56,255 bases of DNA from Prevotella micans DSM 21469 = JCM 16134 (lineage in GTDB: Bacteria > Bacteroidota > Bacteroidia > Bacteroidales > Bacteroidaceae). A model generated the notes under the pieces. That model was not told the DNA's origin, made no database searches, and worked only from the letters and a program-made list of their open reading frames with translations. Below, one piece after another: positions 28,629 through 38,569 of the stretch. The stretch covers positions 1 through 56,255 of the forward strand of contig NZ_BAKH01000010.1 of NCBI RefSeq assembly GCF_000614105.1, in the 5' to 3' direction. Position numbers and translations under genes: made by a program. Numbering within the stretch: position 1 is the stretch's first letter; each line of letters begins with the position of its first letter.

Positions 28629-30095
28629 TCTTATTTTGGTTTCTATTCTTTCCGGCGAAACGATAGCACGAACGAAATCACGCGACTTCAGGTTGAAAGG
28701 ATGAGAAGTGAAGTCGGGAGTGTTGAACGAAAATAAAGAGCGGTCGTAGAACTCCCATGGATTCTTTTGTGGCAGAAGAAACGGCTTTGACATCGTACCG
28801 TCAGAATTCACGTGTGTTAGATATAGTCGAGTGTAATATCCGTCGATACGGCGCGAGGTGAACACAAGCCATCGCGAATTGGAACTCCAGTTGTGGAAAC
28901 TATCGGCAGCCCGACTGTTTATTTCGGTGAGCGGGCGAGCCTTACCGGTACGGATATCGAAAAGCCATTGGTCGGCTTCATTATGCCAGATTGGGAAAAC
29001 GCCATAATCGGCCATAGTGAAGATTATAAATCGGCCATCGTAGGATGGTCGTGGATGGGTGGCACTCTTTCCCATAAGGCGGGCGTTGAAAATGGTGTCG
29101 GGCTGACCGATAGTTCTGCCTGTCCGAGCATCGAAGCCCACTTTGCATAGGTTATAGCGAATACGCTTATAGTTCGCCGGAATATCCCATGCGACCGACG
29201 CAACAAAATAGAGCGTCCGACCATCAGGCGAAAAAACGGGATAATTCTCATAGTTCTCAGGTGTCATAACCGATGGATTGAGAACAATTTCGTTGGTTGT
29301 GGGATTGAGTATTAGAATATCTGACGCCTGATCGAATACCTCGATTCGTTCTGACCTTACGGCGTGAAAACTCTGGTGAGTTTTGTTGGTTGAATAGGCT
29401 ATGAATCTGCCCGACGGATGCCAATACGGATAAACCAGCGACCCTTTCAGCGAGTCGTTTTTCGCATTGAGGATTTTGAAACCATCGCGACCGCCGATTA
29501 TTGTACCACCGTTGCTCCCTCTCACATGGAAAGTGAAGTTGTCGGGGTTGGTTCGATTAGGAGTATGACAATTCATACATGCACCGGGCACAGAAGTATT
29601 TTCGATTATAGCCTGCTGACGAAAGGTGGCCAGCTCACGTTGATAAAGGCCCATCTTGCCGTAGACTTCATATCCCGGAGCAACAAGCCGATAGGTTAAT
29701 CCCCACTCGCCTATTGGATCGGCCGACACATTCACGTCAAAACTCTTGTAGCGTGTCCATTCTCCGTTTTGCTTCACGTTGACAGTGAAGATTATCTTAC
29801 CACCTTTGTTAAGGTTGGTTAGTTCGTGCCACTGGTCGATATCGAAGTCGGCATAATCGCCCTCCGCCTCGATACTTCCGCCTTTCGAGCCACGAGCCTC
29901 CACGAAGATAGATTCCGATGGGCCGTCGTAGTTGAAGTTGAGCGGTGCTATCCCGGCCGGGATAGTAACACCGACATAATCGGGGAATATTTTCGGTATA
30001 CTGTTGTCTTGTCGAACATTTTGCGGCGCGTGCGAACAGCCTGCCAGCAAGAGTGGCAAAGCAAGAGTTATGATGTGTTTTACGAGTGTTTTCAT
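28626..30095 (-). CDS. TolB-like PD40 beta-propeller lipoprotein with CxxCH motif
   Basis: A 489-residue envelope lipoprotein: signal MKTLVKHIITLALPLLLAGC with the lipobox Cys at 20. Residues about 225-470 carry WD40-like PD40 repeats (PYWHPSGRFIAYST, PVFSPDGRTLYFV, PRPSYDGRFIIFT). Residues 173-177 read C-M-N-C-H, a c-type heme attachment motif, in the context PGACMNCHTPN; whether heme is bound is unknown. The gene starts 2 bp after the DUF6057 stop and is surely in its operon. A similar pairing is known to me from other Bacteroidales, without a proven function. Confidence 0.85.
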   Translation of the reverse strand: MKTLVKHIITLALPLLLAGCSHAPQNVRQDNSIPKIFPDYVGVTIPAGIAPLNFNYDGPSESIFVEARGSKGGSIEAEGDYADFDIDQWHELTNLNKGGKIIFTVNVKQNGEWTRYKSFDVNVSADPIGEWGLTYRLVAPGYEVYGKMGLYQRELATFRQQAIIENTSVPGACMNCHTPNRTNPDNFTFHVRGSNGGTIIGGRDGFKILNAKNDSLKGSLVYPYWHPSGRFIAYSTNKTHQSFHAVRSERIEVFDQASDILILNPTTNEIVLNPSVMTPENYENYPVFSPDGRTLYFVASVAWDIPANYKRIRYNLCKVGFDARTGRTIGQPDTIFNARLMGKSATHPRPSYDGRFIIFTMADYGVFPIWHNEADQWLFDIRTGKARPLTEINSRAADSFHNWSSNSRWLVFTSRRIDGYYTRLYLTHVNSDGTMSKPFLLPQKNPWEFYDRSLFSFNTPDFTSHPFNLKSRDFVRAIVSPERIETKIR

Positions 30096-30097
30096 TC

Positions 30098-31887
30098 TTA
30101 ATAAATCTCCTTCATTTCCTGTTTAGTTGTTTTCCCGGGAGACCCCAGTAGCACGTATCGCCACACGTTAGTTGAGAGCGGCGGCGAGTTGAGTTCGGCC
30201 GATTGCTTATTTGTCATGTAGACCGAAAGAAACGCACGCGTGCTCTGAACGTTCTGCAGATCCACAGAATAGGGCAGACCGTCCAAACTACCATGGCGCT
30301 GAATCCATAGACCAATAAGAATCTGCTGGGTGGAATTTGGAATATGGTCGAACTTGAGATATTTCCCTAGCGGATAGTACTTCATGAACTTTCTCAAATC
30401 GCGCTGTAGAAGTTCATAGGCTATGAGATAGTCGTAGGCCATCCGATTGTTATATTTCCGGTTGTCAACCAGCAGCAAGCCCAGCATTTGGTCCATCTCA
30501 CGGTCACTGAAAAGATAGTCGGTTTTCTTTATCCGCAAATCGCGCAGCCGGCCATATTCCGCATCCCTATTCACAGCTTTGTCGTTTCCTATGAAGCGCA
30601 TCTGCTGGTCGGCCCACTTCGCATAGAACAGCGATTTTTGGAGCATACGGAGATATTTCGCAGCTACGGCATAATTTCCGTTAACGATGTTGCACTGTGC
30701 CAGTCGACGCATTATTCGTCCACTTCTCCGCCGGTTCGGGATAGCCTCCTGCGCCTCGAAGGCGTAGCGTTCCGATTCGTTAATCATTCCCAGTCTGTAG
30801 AACACCTCGCTGGTTGCAGCGGCGAGGTCATATCGCGAGTGAACGTTGGAAACAATCCCTCAGCGCCGTTTTGGAAGAACTCAAACATCCGGTCGCCCAA
30901 CTGTCCGTTCATCGCCAGCGCCAAGTTCACGCAACTAACACTCAGCGGGGTGGTGGGCTGATGAGCTTCGGCCTTACGGATAATCTTATTCCACTGATTT
31001 GTTCGCACTAGATAATCATATTCAATCTGGTCGTATTTCAATCTGTCGAAACTGACTCGAACGCCCACCGCACCGATAAGAACAATAACGAACAGAAGCG
31101 CAGGCATGACTATCTTCGGCCTGACAACACGTGTTGGCAACCACATCCCAATCGCCGGAATAACAGCAAATGCAGCCATCACGACAAACTGCATTATGGG
31201 AATCTCGACCGGATAGCGGAAATAGTTCACTCCACAAAACAACTGATATTTCGGATAGGGCAACCACAACGAGCATACGTATATAATAATAAAGGTGTAA
31301 ACCGCCATCGCCCCCGCAATCCACACACCCCTCCGTTTCCCCACAGAGAACAGAACGGCAAACAGAACCATGCACCACACACTTGCTCCGAACAGCCAAT
31401 AGAATGCCGGCAAGCCAATCGCTGTAAAAATCACAGTCGGCAAGCCCTCGCCGCCCATCTTAAGATAGAACAACATGAACGTCAGTGCTGCTACAAGCGA
31501 TACGCCAAAGGATAGCATCACATTCTCGTTTCCCATATAGGCCCAAAGTACAAACGCTGGCACAAAGGTTATCGACTGCCAAACTTCGTCCGCCCCCACC
31601 CTTTTGAATATCGCTACCGTGAGCTCTCGCATCATAAAAAAAACTGTGCCGAGCAACACTGCACCCACCACGTAGGCATAGTTGAACTGCGTCACGAATT
31701 CGGCTATATAATCGGCCATGCCGCCCGGCACGCTCATACGTTCGACAAAATAATCAGTGGTGAAAAGAAAAAGCTGATATTGTTCCTGAAAACTAAGGGT
31801 ACACACATAGGGCACAGCCCAAAACACAGCCACTGCAAGGGCGAAAAGCAATGACAGGAATGGAGATTTACTAAAGATTATTTTCAT
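30098..31887 (-). CDS. DUF6057 family membrane protein, frameshifted
   Basis: Two reading frames make one gene. The first (31887 to about 30827) has about ten membrane helices and ends in an out-of-frame tail after FTRDM; the second, open from about 30830 to 30098, continues with AATSEVFYRLGMINESERYAFEAQE, a soluble helical (TPR-like) domain. One missing base at about 30825-30828 restores a 596-residue protein, the usual size of this Bacteroidota family. A GTG at 30805 can be read as a separate start but there is no promoter there. The start at 31887 (MKIIFSKSPF) is chosen because the promoter at 31936-31943 excludes the ATG at 31938. Function unknown. Confidence 0.75.
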
Positions 31888-31935
31888 TTGATTTTTTGCG
31901 TTATTTCCGTGACGGATATTCCTTTCCGGTGGTTG

Positions 31936-31943
31936 CAAATGTA
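31936..31943 (-). promoter_or_regulatory. Promoter -7 element for the DUF6057-PD40 operon
   Basis: TACATTTG on the minus strand, 49 bp before the chosen ATG at 31887. Confidence 0.55.
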
Positions 31944-31996
31944 CTAAAAACTCCCCGCGCTTAGCCTCTCATCGATCTTGACACCTCTTCAGCAAT

Positions 31997-32127
31997 ATGT
32001 GAGTTCGGTCTAAGAATTCGCTTAATCTTCGGAGGCATTATGAATGATAGATATGGGTGCTAACTCGGGCGGAATGCCCGCCTGTAGGGACAGACCTCGT
32101 GTCTGTCCGACGCCCATCCAACAGGAC
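31997..32127. repeat. Dispersed element A, copy 2 (partial)
   Basis: Starts GTGAGTTCGGTCTAAGAAT and continues parallel to copy 1 through a GGGCGGAATGCCCGCC palindrome and TGTAGGGACAGACCTCGTGT. The right half and the inverted end are missing; element B follows directly. Confidence 0.8.
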
Positions 32128-32130
32128 GAG

Positions 32131-32350
32131 ATAAACCCAAATCGGTCATTAGATATTTTGCAAGCAAGGTGTTACAAATAAACACTCCTTGTCAAGGGCA
32201 TTAAACACTCTTCATCAAGGGTGTAGTATACTCTTCATCAAAGGTGTAGTACACTCTTCATCAAAGGTGTAGTACACCTTTAGGCAAAGGTATAGTACAC
32301 TCTTATACAATGGTGTTACACTCGCTTTATTAACCCCAAATTGGTCATTA
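32131..32350 (-). repeat. Dispersed element B, copy 2, with 23-bp internal array
   Basis: Reverse-complement counterpart of 15629-15826. Ends ATAAACCCAAATCGGTCATTAG and TAACCCCAAATTGGTCATTA enclose 23-bp units at 32198, 32221, 32244, 32267, 32290 and 32313, with CTTCATCAAAGGTGTAGTAC as the core. The 614 bp between 31939 and 32552 consist almost wholly of elements A and B and the nqrF terminator. Confidence 0.85.
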
Positions 32351-32402
32351 GATCTAAAGATTACTATTCCCTCTGATCTTCTAATGACCAATTGGTGATA
32401 AA
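32336..32402. repeat. Short inverted-repeat element (element B end module), copy 2
   Basis: CCAAATTGGTCATTAGATC ... TTCTAATGACCAATTGG, near-identical in reverse complement to 28562-28628. It shares its left end with the neighbouring element B copy. Confidence 0.75.
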
Positions 32403-32493
32403 TATTCGGCTCGAACATGTCCGAGAAATATTATACGGTAGGTAGACCGATTTGGCTTAGATATCAGTTCAAAGCTTCACACTTAAGAGTATA

Positions 32494-32533
32494 TGAAAAA
32501 ACGAGGATGCACCCTTGATGGATACATCCTCGT
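32494..32533 (-). terminator. Terminator after nqrF
   Basis: Perfect 9-bp stem ACGAGGATG (32501-32509) / CATCCTCGT (32525-32533), followed on the minus strand by TTTTTTC. It closes the nqrABCDEF operon 20 bp after the nqrF stop. Confidence 0.88.
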
Positions 32534-32552
32534 ACATCACATAAAGAACATG

Positions 32553-33821
32553 TTAGCCGAAATTATCGTAAAGTATGGCGTCCTGGTCAACCCCGAGACT
32601 GTCGAGATAGTCTGTCACGGTTTTAATTAACATAGGCGGACCGCAGAGATAGTATTCGCAGTCTTCGGGCGCCTCGTGATCTTTCAGATACGTATCGCGG
32701 ATACAGTTCACTGCAAATCCTGCGTAATATTTCACTCCAGCCTCATCGGCTTTCGGGTCGGGCCTGTCGAGCGATAGGTGGAAATGGAAATTGGGATATT
32801 CTTTTTCGAGTTCCCAGAAATCTTCCAGAAAGAATGCTTCACTGAGCGCCCGGGCACCATAGAAGAAGTGCATCTCGCGATCGCGCGTGTTGAGGGTTTT
32901 GAGCATGTGCATTATTTGACTTCGCAGCGGAGCCATACCGGCACCTCCACCTATCCATATCATTTCTTTCCCGGAGGTGAAGTTGGGGTGAAAGTCACCA
33001 TAAGGGCCACTCATCATCACTTTATCGCCAGGTTTGAGACTGAAAATGTAGGACGAACCTATACCCGTCGGTACATTCTGGAATCCCACTTGCGGACGTG
33101 GAAGGAATGGTGTGGATGCAATTCGAACCGTGAGTGTGATTATATCGCCTTCTGCCGGATAATTGGCCATGGAGTACGCTCGTACGGTTTCTTCGGGGTT
33201 ATGGGCTTTAAGCGAGAAGAGGTTGAAGTGCTTCCAGGTTTCGATATATTCGGGACCAATGTCGTCCTTATTAAAATCCTTGTCGTAGTCAATGCAATCA
33301 TAAGCGGGGATTTTTATCTGCGCATACGAACCCGGCACAAAGTCCATGTGCTCGCCTGGCGGTAGAGCCACCTTGTATTCTTTGATGAAACTTGAAACGT
33401 TTTTGTTTGAAATCACAGTGCATTCCCATTCCTTGATTCCCATAATTGATTCGGGAACTTTTACGGCCATGTCGCCTCTCACCTTGCATTGGCAACTTAG
33501 TCGCCAATGGTTTTTAATTTCTTTTCGAGTGAAGTGCGGGCGTTCAGAGTCGAGAATTTCTCCTCCTCCTTCGATAATTTGCAGTCTGCATTGTCCGCAA
33601 CTTCCCTTTCCTCCACATGCCGAGGGTATGAATATTCCTTGCTGGCCCAGAGTTGACAGCACGGAGCTGCCTTGCTCTACGCTTAGTGTTTTATCGCCGT
33701 TGATAGTTATGTTTACGTTTCCGCTCGGACTAAGATATTTCTTGGCTACAAGCAGCAAAATAACCAAGATGAGAATTACAAGCAGAAATACGCAAATACT
33801 AGTTGTTATGAATTGTCCCAT
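32553..33821 (-). CDS. nqrF: Na+-translocating NADH:quinone reductase subunit F
   Basis: A 422-residue electron-input subunit. One N-terminal membrane helix (about 6-28) anchors a [2Fe-2S] ferredoxin domain with ligands C69, C75, C78 and C110 (contexts SACGGKGSCGQC and RLSCQC), followed by an FAD-binding domain (RAYSMANYP) and a C-terminal NADH-binding domain (IGGGAGMAPLRS, EYYLCGPP). It oxidises NADH and passes electrons through FAD to the iron-sulfur centre. It is the last gene of the operon, 6 bp after nqrE. Confidence 0.98.
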   Translation of the reverse strand: MGQFITTSICVFLLVILILVILLLVAKKYLSPSGNVNITINGDKTLSVEQGSSVLSTLGQQGIFIPSACGGKGSCGQCRLQIIEGGGEILDSERPHFTRKEIKNHWRLSCQCKVRGDMAVKVPESIMGIKEWECTVISNKNVSSFIKEYKVALPPGEHMDFVPGSYAQIKIPAYDCIDYDKDFNKDDIGPEYIETWKHFNLFSLKAHNPEETVRAYSMANYPAEGDIITLTVRIASTPFLPRPQVGFQNVPTGIGSSYIFSLKPGDKVMMSGPYGDFHPNFTSGKEMIWIGGGAGMAPLRSQIMHMLKTLNTRDREMHFFYGARALSEAFFLEDFWELEKEYPNFHFHLSLDRPDPKADEAGVKYYAGFAVNCIRDTYLKDHEAPEDCEYYLCGPPMLIKTVTDYLDSLGVDQDAILYDNFG

Positions 33822-33827
33822 TTCTCG

Positions 33828-34454
33828 TTAGATATTAAGTCCCGAAAAGCACATCATTGCCATTGCCATCAGTCCTACGGTGATGAATGTTATTCCGAGT
33901 CCTTGCAGCGGTTTCGGCACGTCTGAATATTCCATTTTCTCGCGTATGGCTCCCATTGCAACAATTGCCAGCGTCCATCCTATTCCAGAGAATAGACCGT
34001 AAACCAACGCGTCTAACGCAGAGCCAATATATTGTGTACTCGACGGGTCGAGTTCTATACGCTGTTGCATGAACAACGACGCACCCATGATGGCACAGTT
34101 CACAGCTATGAGGGGTAAAAATATTCCCAGAGCACCATATAGAGCAGGTGAGAACTTCTCGACGGCCATCTCGACAATCTGTACAATGCCGGCAATTACG
34201 GCGATGAAGAGAATAAAACTTAAATAGGATAGGTCTATGCCTTCAACCAAACAGTCGGGGCCCAGCAGTTTGGTAAGCAACAGATAGTTCACCGGAGTTG
34301 TCACGAGCAAAACGAATGTAACGGCAGCTCCCAAACCTAAAGATGTTTTCACGTTCTTCGAAACGGCCAGGAAAGAGCACATTCCGAGGAAGAATGCGAA
34401 TATCATGTTGTCCACAAAGATGGACCTAAACGCTAAGCTTATCAGATGTTCCAT
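33828..34454 (-). CDS. nqrE: Na+-translocating NADH:quinone reductase subunit E
   Basis: A 208-residue inner-membrane subunit with six predicted helices, homologous to NqrD and to RnfA. NqrD and NqrE together hold an intramembrane iron centre by conserved cysteines; [14 protein letters not shown] near the N-terminus and [10 protein letters not shown] carry the expected ones. It lies 3 bp after nqrD. Confidence 0.97.
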   Translation of the reverse strand: MEHLISLAFRSIFVDNMIFAFFLGMCSFLAVSKNVKTSLGLGAAVTFVLLVTTPVNYLLLTKLLGPDCLVEGIDLSYLSFILFIAVIAGIVQIVEMAVEKFSPALYGALGIFLPLIAVNCAIMGASLFMQQRIELDPSSTQYIGSALDALVYGLFSGIGWTLAIVAMGAIREKMEYSDVPKPLQGLGITFITVGLMAMAMMCFSGLNI

Positions 34455-34457
34455 AGT

Positions 34458-35087
34458 TTACTCCTTGTTTTCTTTATAGAAATATGCACGATGAACCCAT
34501 ATCACGCAGCCCACAATGATGAGTGCCATTGCCGGCATTGACATCATTCCGTTGTCGAGATAGCCCGCGTCGTAGAAACTTTGCGGAATAATCTTGAATC
34601 CGAGCAATGAGCCGCGTCCTAGAAGTTCGCGCACTGCTCCAACGATAACCAGAATAAGCGCATAGCCGAGCCCGTTGCCGATACCGTCCAGGAAACTAGG
34701 CCACGGTTTGTTGGTCATTGCGAATGCTTCGAGGCGTCCCATGAGAATGCAGTTTGTGATTATCAATCCGACATAAACCGAGAGTTGCACGCTAACATCA
34801 TAGGCCACGGCTTTTAGCACCTGGCTCACAATAGTCACCAGAGCTGCAACAACAACAAGTTGCACGATTATCCTTATTCGGTTCGGAATTGTGTTTCTGA
34901 TTATGGAGATAATCACGTTTGCGAACGCCGTAATTATGGTGACGGCCAATCCCATCACTATTGCCGGCTTCAGCTGTGAAGTCACGGCCAGAGCTGAGCA
35001 TATCCCGAGTACCTGAACCAATATCGGATTGTCCAGGTTGAGTGGATTGCAGAGCACTTCTCTATTTTGTTTTGAGAATAAATTCAT
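34458..35087 (-). CDS. nqrD: Na+-translocating NADH:quinone reductase subunit D
   Basis: A 209-residue inner-membrane subunit, paralogue of NqrE and RnfE. Conserved cysteines occur in QVLGICSALAVTSQ and TNCILMGRLEAF. The frame is intact and the length typical. It lies 12 bp after nqrC and 3 bp before nqrE. Confidence 0.97.
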   Translation of the reverse strand: MNLFSKQNREVLCNPLNLDNPILVQVLGICSALAVTSQLKPAIVMGLAVTIITAFANVIISIIRNTIPNRIRIIVQLVVVAALVTIVSQVLKAVAYDVSVQLSVYVGLIITNCILMGRLEAFAMTNKPWPSFLDGIGNGLGYALILVIVGAVRELLGRGSLLGFKIIPQSFYDAGYLDNGMMSMPAMALIIVGCVIWVHRAYFYKENKE

Positions 35088-35099
35088 ATCGTAAGATTC

Positions 35100-35812
35100 T
35101 TATTTGCTTGTGAGGAATTTCACATAAGGTTGCAGGCCTCCTTTTTCGGCTTGGAACATTTCGGTAACGCCATTGCTTGTCAGCGTGGCACCGGTCACAG
35201 CATCAACCTGAGTGTTGTTGTCGGTGATTTTTTTGAGTACAGACAGGGATATTTTCTGTCTCTCGTTTCCTGCAAACAAATGCTTGCCTTTGAACTTAGC
35301 TTGCCAACTTGCGTTATCCTTAATCTCGGCTCCTAGTCCAGCGGTTTCACTTTCATGATTAAAGTAGATTCCGAAAACGGTGGTTTTATCGCCATTTATG
35401 GCTATGAAACAGTTTATCGGCCCCCAGAGTCCGTTGCCATAAATCGGAATCACATATTTCGTTTCGCCGTCTACCTTGCATCTGAATAGTGCAAGCCTAC
35501 CTTCCTTAGCGTCTTTGCTATTGAGTTTGAATCCGGCTTCGGTGCCTCCTTGTTTCCCGGCCTCAACCAGTTTTCCGTCAGCATCTATGATATCGTCGGC
35601 TATTATCATTTCTTTCCACAGTTCGCGAGCCTTCTGGTCGGTCATGTCTCTGTCCTGATTGAGGGCAAAGAGTATCTGCTTTTGTTGGTCGAGCTGAACG
35701 TTGGCATCCTGCGCAGGCTTCAGAGCTGGAACACAAAGGCCAACATAAACGCCACTATGAGCACGAGGACGATTGAATATATGATGGTGTAGGAATTGCT
35801 ATTTGTTTTCAT
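35100..35812 (-). CDS. nqrC: Na+-translocating NADH:quinone reductase subunit C, frameshifted
   Basis: The true N-terminus is out of frame with the rest. ATG at 35812 gives MKTNSNSYTIIYSIVLVLIV, the membrane anchor, and runs into a stop after VFQL. Adding one base at about 35725-35727 (CCAGCT to CCAGGCT) joins it to ALKPAQDANVQLDQQ and the body, giving 237 residues. The FMN attachment motif D-A-V-T-G-A-T is intact near the C-terminus (covalent FMN on the Thr). The long body frame begins at an internal Met (35645) that would lack the membrane anchor, so it should not be taken as the start. Confidence 0.93.
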
Positions 35813-35830
35813 TTCCTTAATCTCCCTCTT

Positions 35831-36984
35831 TTATTCTTTTACGCGTTTTGCACGCTTGTTGATATTTGATTGAACAACATAGTAGTCGATGAGCGGAGCA
35901 AACATGTTGCCGAAAAGTATTGCAAGCATCATTCCCTCGGGATAACCCGGATTCATAACTCTGATGATAACTGCAAGCGCACCCACAAAGAGTCCGAATA
36001 TCCATTTACCGGTCTCGGTACGAGCCGACGTAACCGGGTCTGTTGCCATGAACACGGCGCCAAAACAAAATCCGCCCAAGATGAGATGTTCGAACCAAGG
36101 AATTGGTGTTGAGCCCAGCGATTGAAACAGGAAGGCCGTTGCCCCACCGCCAACAAAAACGCTAAGCATCGTTTTCCAGCTTGCAATGTTCGTCCACAAA
36201 AGAATTACTGCGCCGATGGCTATGGCTATAACCGATGTTTCGCCAACCGAACCGGGAATCAAACCGATTGCTATGTCTGAAATCGATGCATTGACGTGCC
36301 CACCTTGTGCAATTTCGCCCAACGGCGTGGCCATGGTGTGACTGTCGGGAAGAGCATACCCCAATCCGAAGATGCTCCCGTCGCAACCCAGATGGTGTCG
36401 CCCGTCATTTTACTAGGATATGCAAAGAACAGAAACGCGCGTGCAATAAGTGCTACGTTGAAGATGTTCATTCCTGTTCCACCGAAAATTTCTTTTGCGA
36501 ATATCACGGAAAAGGCTATGGCCAGTGCGAGCGTCCAAAGCGGAATCGTCACCGGAACAATCAACGGAATAAGTATACCGGAAACAAGATAACCCTCCTG
36601 AATTTCTTCGCCCTTCCATTGCGCCCAGATAAATTCTATTCCGAGGCCCACGATGTAGGACACCAATATGTTCGGAAGCAACGCAAGCAATCCGTAGACA
36701 AACATACCCCAGAACGTTGCATCGCCGATATGACCAGCGGATAAGGCGTTTTGATAGCCTATGTTATACATTCCAAAAAGCATCGCCGGCAAAAGCGAAA
36801 TGACAACGATACTCATTATGCGCTTCGAGTCGATAGCGTCGTGAATAGAGGCTCCGTTCTTCGACGTGTCGCGAGGCACGTAAAGAAAAGTTTCCATTCC
36901 ATCGTAGACGCTCTTCAAGGCATGAAGTTTCCCGCCTTTTTCGAAATTAGGACGAATCTTGTCTAGATAATTTCTTAAGCTCAT
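35831..36984 (-). CDS. nqrB: Na+-translocating NADH:quinone reductase subunit B, frameshifted
   Basis: The main membrane subunit and Na+ channel. The first frame runs from 36984 (MSLRNYLDKIRPNFEKGGK) to DTIWVATGAS and then diverges; the second continues IFGLGYALPDSHTMATPLGE to 35831. One missing base at about 36374-36377 restores 384 residues, the usual Bacteroides length. The region aligned to the covalent-FMN motif (usually D-x-x-S/T-G-A-T) reads D-S-H-T-M-A-T-P-L, keeping the acceptor Thr but with Met for Gly. An ATG 33 bp upstream of 36984 is in frame but does not match the family start. Confidence 0.93.
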
Positions 36985-37023
36985 ATTTCTTTCATTAATA
37001 GGATTCTCTGAAAACACGTGTGG

Positions 37024-38379
37024 TTAGGCGTTTTCTTTTCTAAGTGTATCTAGTCCTTCTCTAACAATTTTCTGCAACGGAAGTTTCGAGCTGTCAACAA
37101 ACTCTGCCAAAGCGAAATCTTCAGGACTAACTTCATAGATTCCCAGCTCTTCCTGCCGTTCGATGTTGCCCGATATGATGGCTTTGATGAGATATTCGCC
37201 ATAGATGTCCATCGGAAGAACGCGGTCGTATTCGCCGCTCATAATCATATGCCGCTTGCCGCCTTTTATACGGGCATCGAGAACATATTCTTTGCCCGGC
37301 ATAAGCCAACTGAAATAGCTTTTCGACGTAGACAGAGTTTTGAAGCGTGGCATAATCCAGCCAACAAACTCGTTCACGTCGTCGCCCTCCGGAATTGCTG
37401 TAATTTCGGATGTGTGAGCACCAAGTCCGGCGTTGCCCGTCACTACTCTTCCCGTGAGCGGATTACCGTTGATTATACGCACATTTCGTTCGGCTTTCAC
37501 GTTGTCCTTGAGGATGGTTTCCACGGGTATCCCGATGAGTGCGTCGACATAACCCGTACGTTTCATTTCACTTCCGGCGATTGCAACGAGTCGGCGAAGG
37601 TCGACCTGACCAGTATTGAACAACCTGCCAAAGATGATAACCGAACTTGGGTCGACCGTCCAAACAACTTCACCTTTGTTCACGGGCGATATATGATTGA
37701 TTTGAACACCCACATTGCCTGCCGGACAAGGTCCGTTGAACTCGTATATCTCAACGTCTTTCATCTCGCTCAGCACCGAACCACTCTGCACGGAGCCTAT
37801 GCCGAGGTACACTTTTGCAATCTTCGAAAGGGCTGTAAGACCGGTTTGGAAATCCTTCATGCGCGATTCGTCGCCCACTTCAAACAGAAAATCGCCTTGC
37901 AGCGGCATATCTCTCAAAGCCGAAACGAAAATCGCCTTTGGTTCAGTGTCGGGGCGTGTCGAAACGGCATAAGGCAATTGGTTTATATAGCCAAACAGTC
38001 CGCTTTTCAATAAATGGTTCTTCACTTCGTCGCCGCTGAGTGCGCCAACATCTTTTATCCCGAAATCAACATATTCTTGCCGCGCATCGGCCTTAATTTT
38101 CAGATAGAGAATCTTCCTGCGTTCGCCTCGCACAATGGCTTCCACGGTTCCGCTCACCGGCGAAGCGAAGCCCACCTCAGAGCAATGCTTGTCCACAAAC
38201 AGCACGCTGCCTGCCTTAACATGCTCGCCCTCGCGAACAACAACTTTTGGAGTAAGCCCTGGAAAATCATCGGGTGAAACAAGGAAAGCTTCCGACGAAT
38301 CAAGTGGCAGAGATTCTTCTTTGGCTTTTCCGGCTAGGTTGATATTTAATCCCCTGCGCAGCTTTATAACATTTGCCAT
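37024..38379 (-). CDS. nqrA: Na+-translocating NADH:quinone reductase subunit A
   Basis: A 451-residue peripheral cytoplasmic subunit of the sodium pump. Conserved N-terminal GLNINLAGKA and the VREGEHVKAGSVLFVDK biotinyl-like fold are present; the frame is intact. It is the first gene of nqrABCDEF, whose complex couples NADH oxidation by menaquinone to Na+ export. A TAnnTTTG promoter lies 34 bp upstream of the ATG. Confidence 0.97.
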   Translation of the reverse strand: MANVIKLRRGLNINLAGKAKEESLPLDSSEAFLVSPDDFPGLTPKVVVREGEHVKAGSVLFVDKHCSEVGFASPVSGTVEAIVRGERRKILYLKIKADARQEYVDFGIKDVGALSGDEVKNHLLKSGLFGYINQLPYAVSTRPDTEPKAIFVSALRDMPLQGDFLFEVGDESRMKDFQTGLTALSKIAKVYLGIGSVQSGSVLSEMKDVEIYEFNGPCPAGNVGVQINHISPVNKGEVVWTVDPSSVIIFGRLFNTGQVDLRRLVAIAGSEMKRTGYVDALIGIPVETILKDNVKAERNVRIINGNPLTGRVVTGNAGLGAHTSEITAIPEGDDVNEFVGWIMPRFKTLSTSKSYFSWLMPGKEYVLDARIKGGKRHMIMSGEYDRVLPMDIYGEYLIKAIISGNIERQEELGIYEVSPEDFALAEFVDSSKLPLQKIVREGLDTLRKENA

Positions 38380-38412
38380 ATTGTTTATAATTATTTCATC
38401 TCAATGTGCTTG

Positions 38413-38420
38413 CAAATGTA
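38413..38420 (-). promoter_or_regulatory. Promoter -7 element for the nqr operon
   Basis: TACATTTG on the minus strand. A TTTG lies upstream at 38439-38436, but the 15-bp spacing is shorter than usual. Confidence 0.55.
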
Positions 38421-38569
38421 CCTATAATAAGGTCTCAAAACAGAATTTACACTTCACATTTTTGACGCCTAAGCCTCTCCTGAACATTATGTTTCAACAG
38501 TTAGTGCAGACTTATTTTCGGCCGAATAAGAATTGGGCGGATTTGCGGGGGGCATAAATGCGAACAAAC

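Noticed and set aside
30098..30805. A separate gene starting at the GTG at 30805
   Set aside because: Its frame is open upstream to the junction and continues the DUF6057 protein; no promoter or start context is seen.
35100..35645. NqrC starting at the internal Met at 35645
   Set aside because: It would lack the membrane anchor, which is encoded just upstream in another frame.
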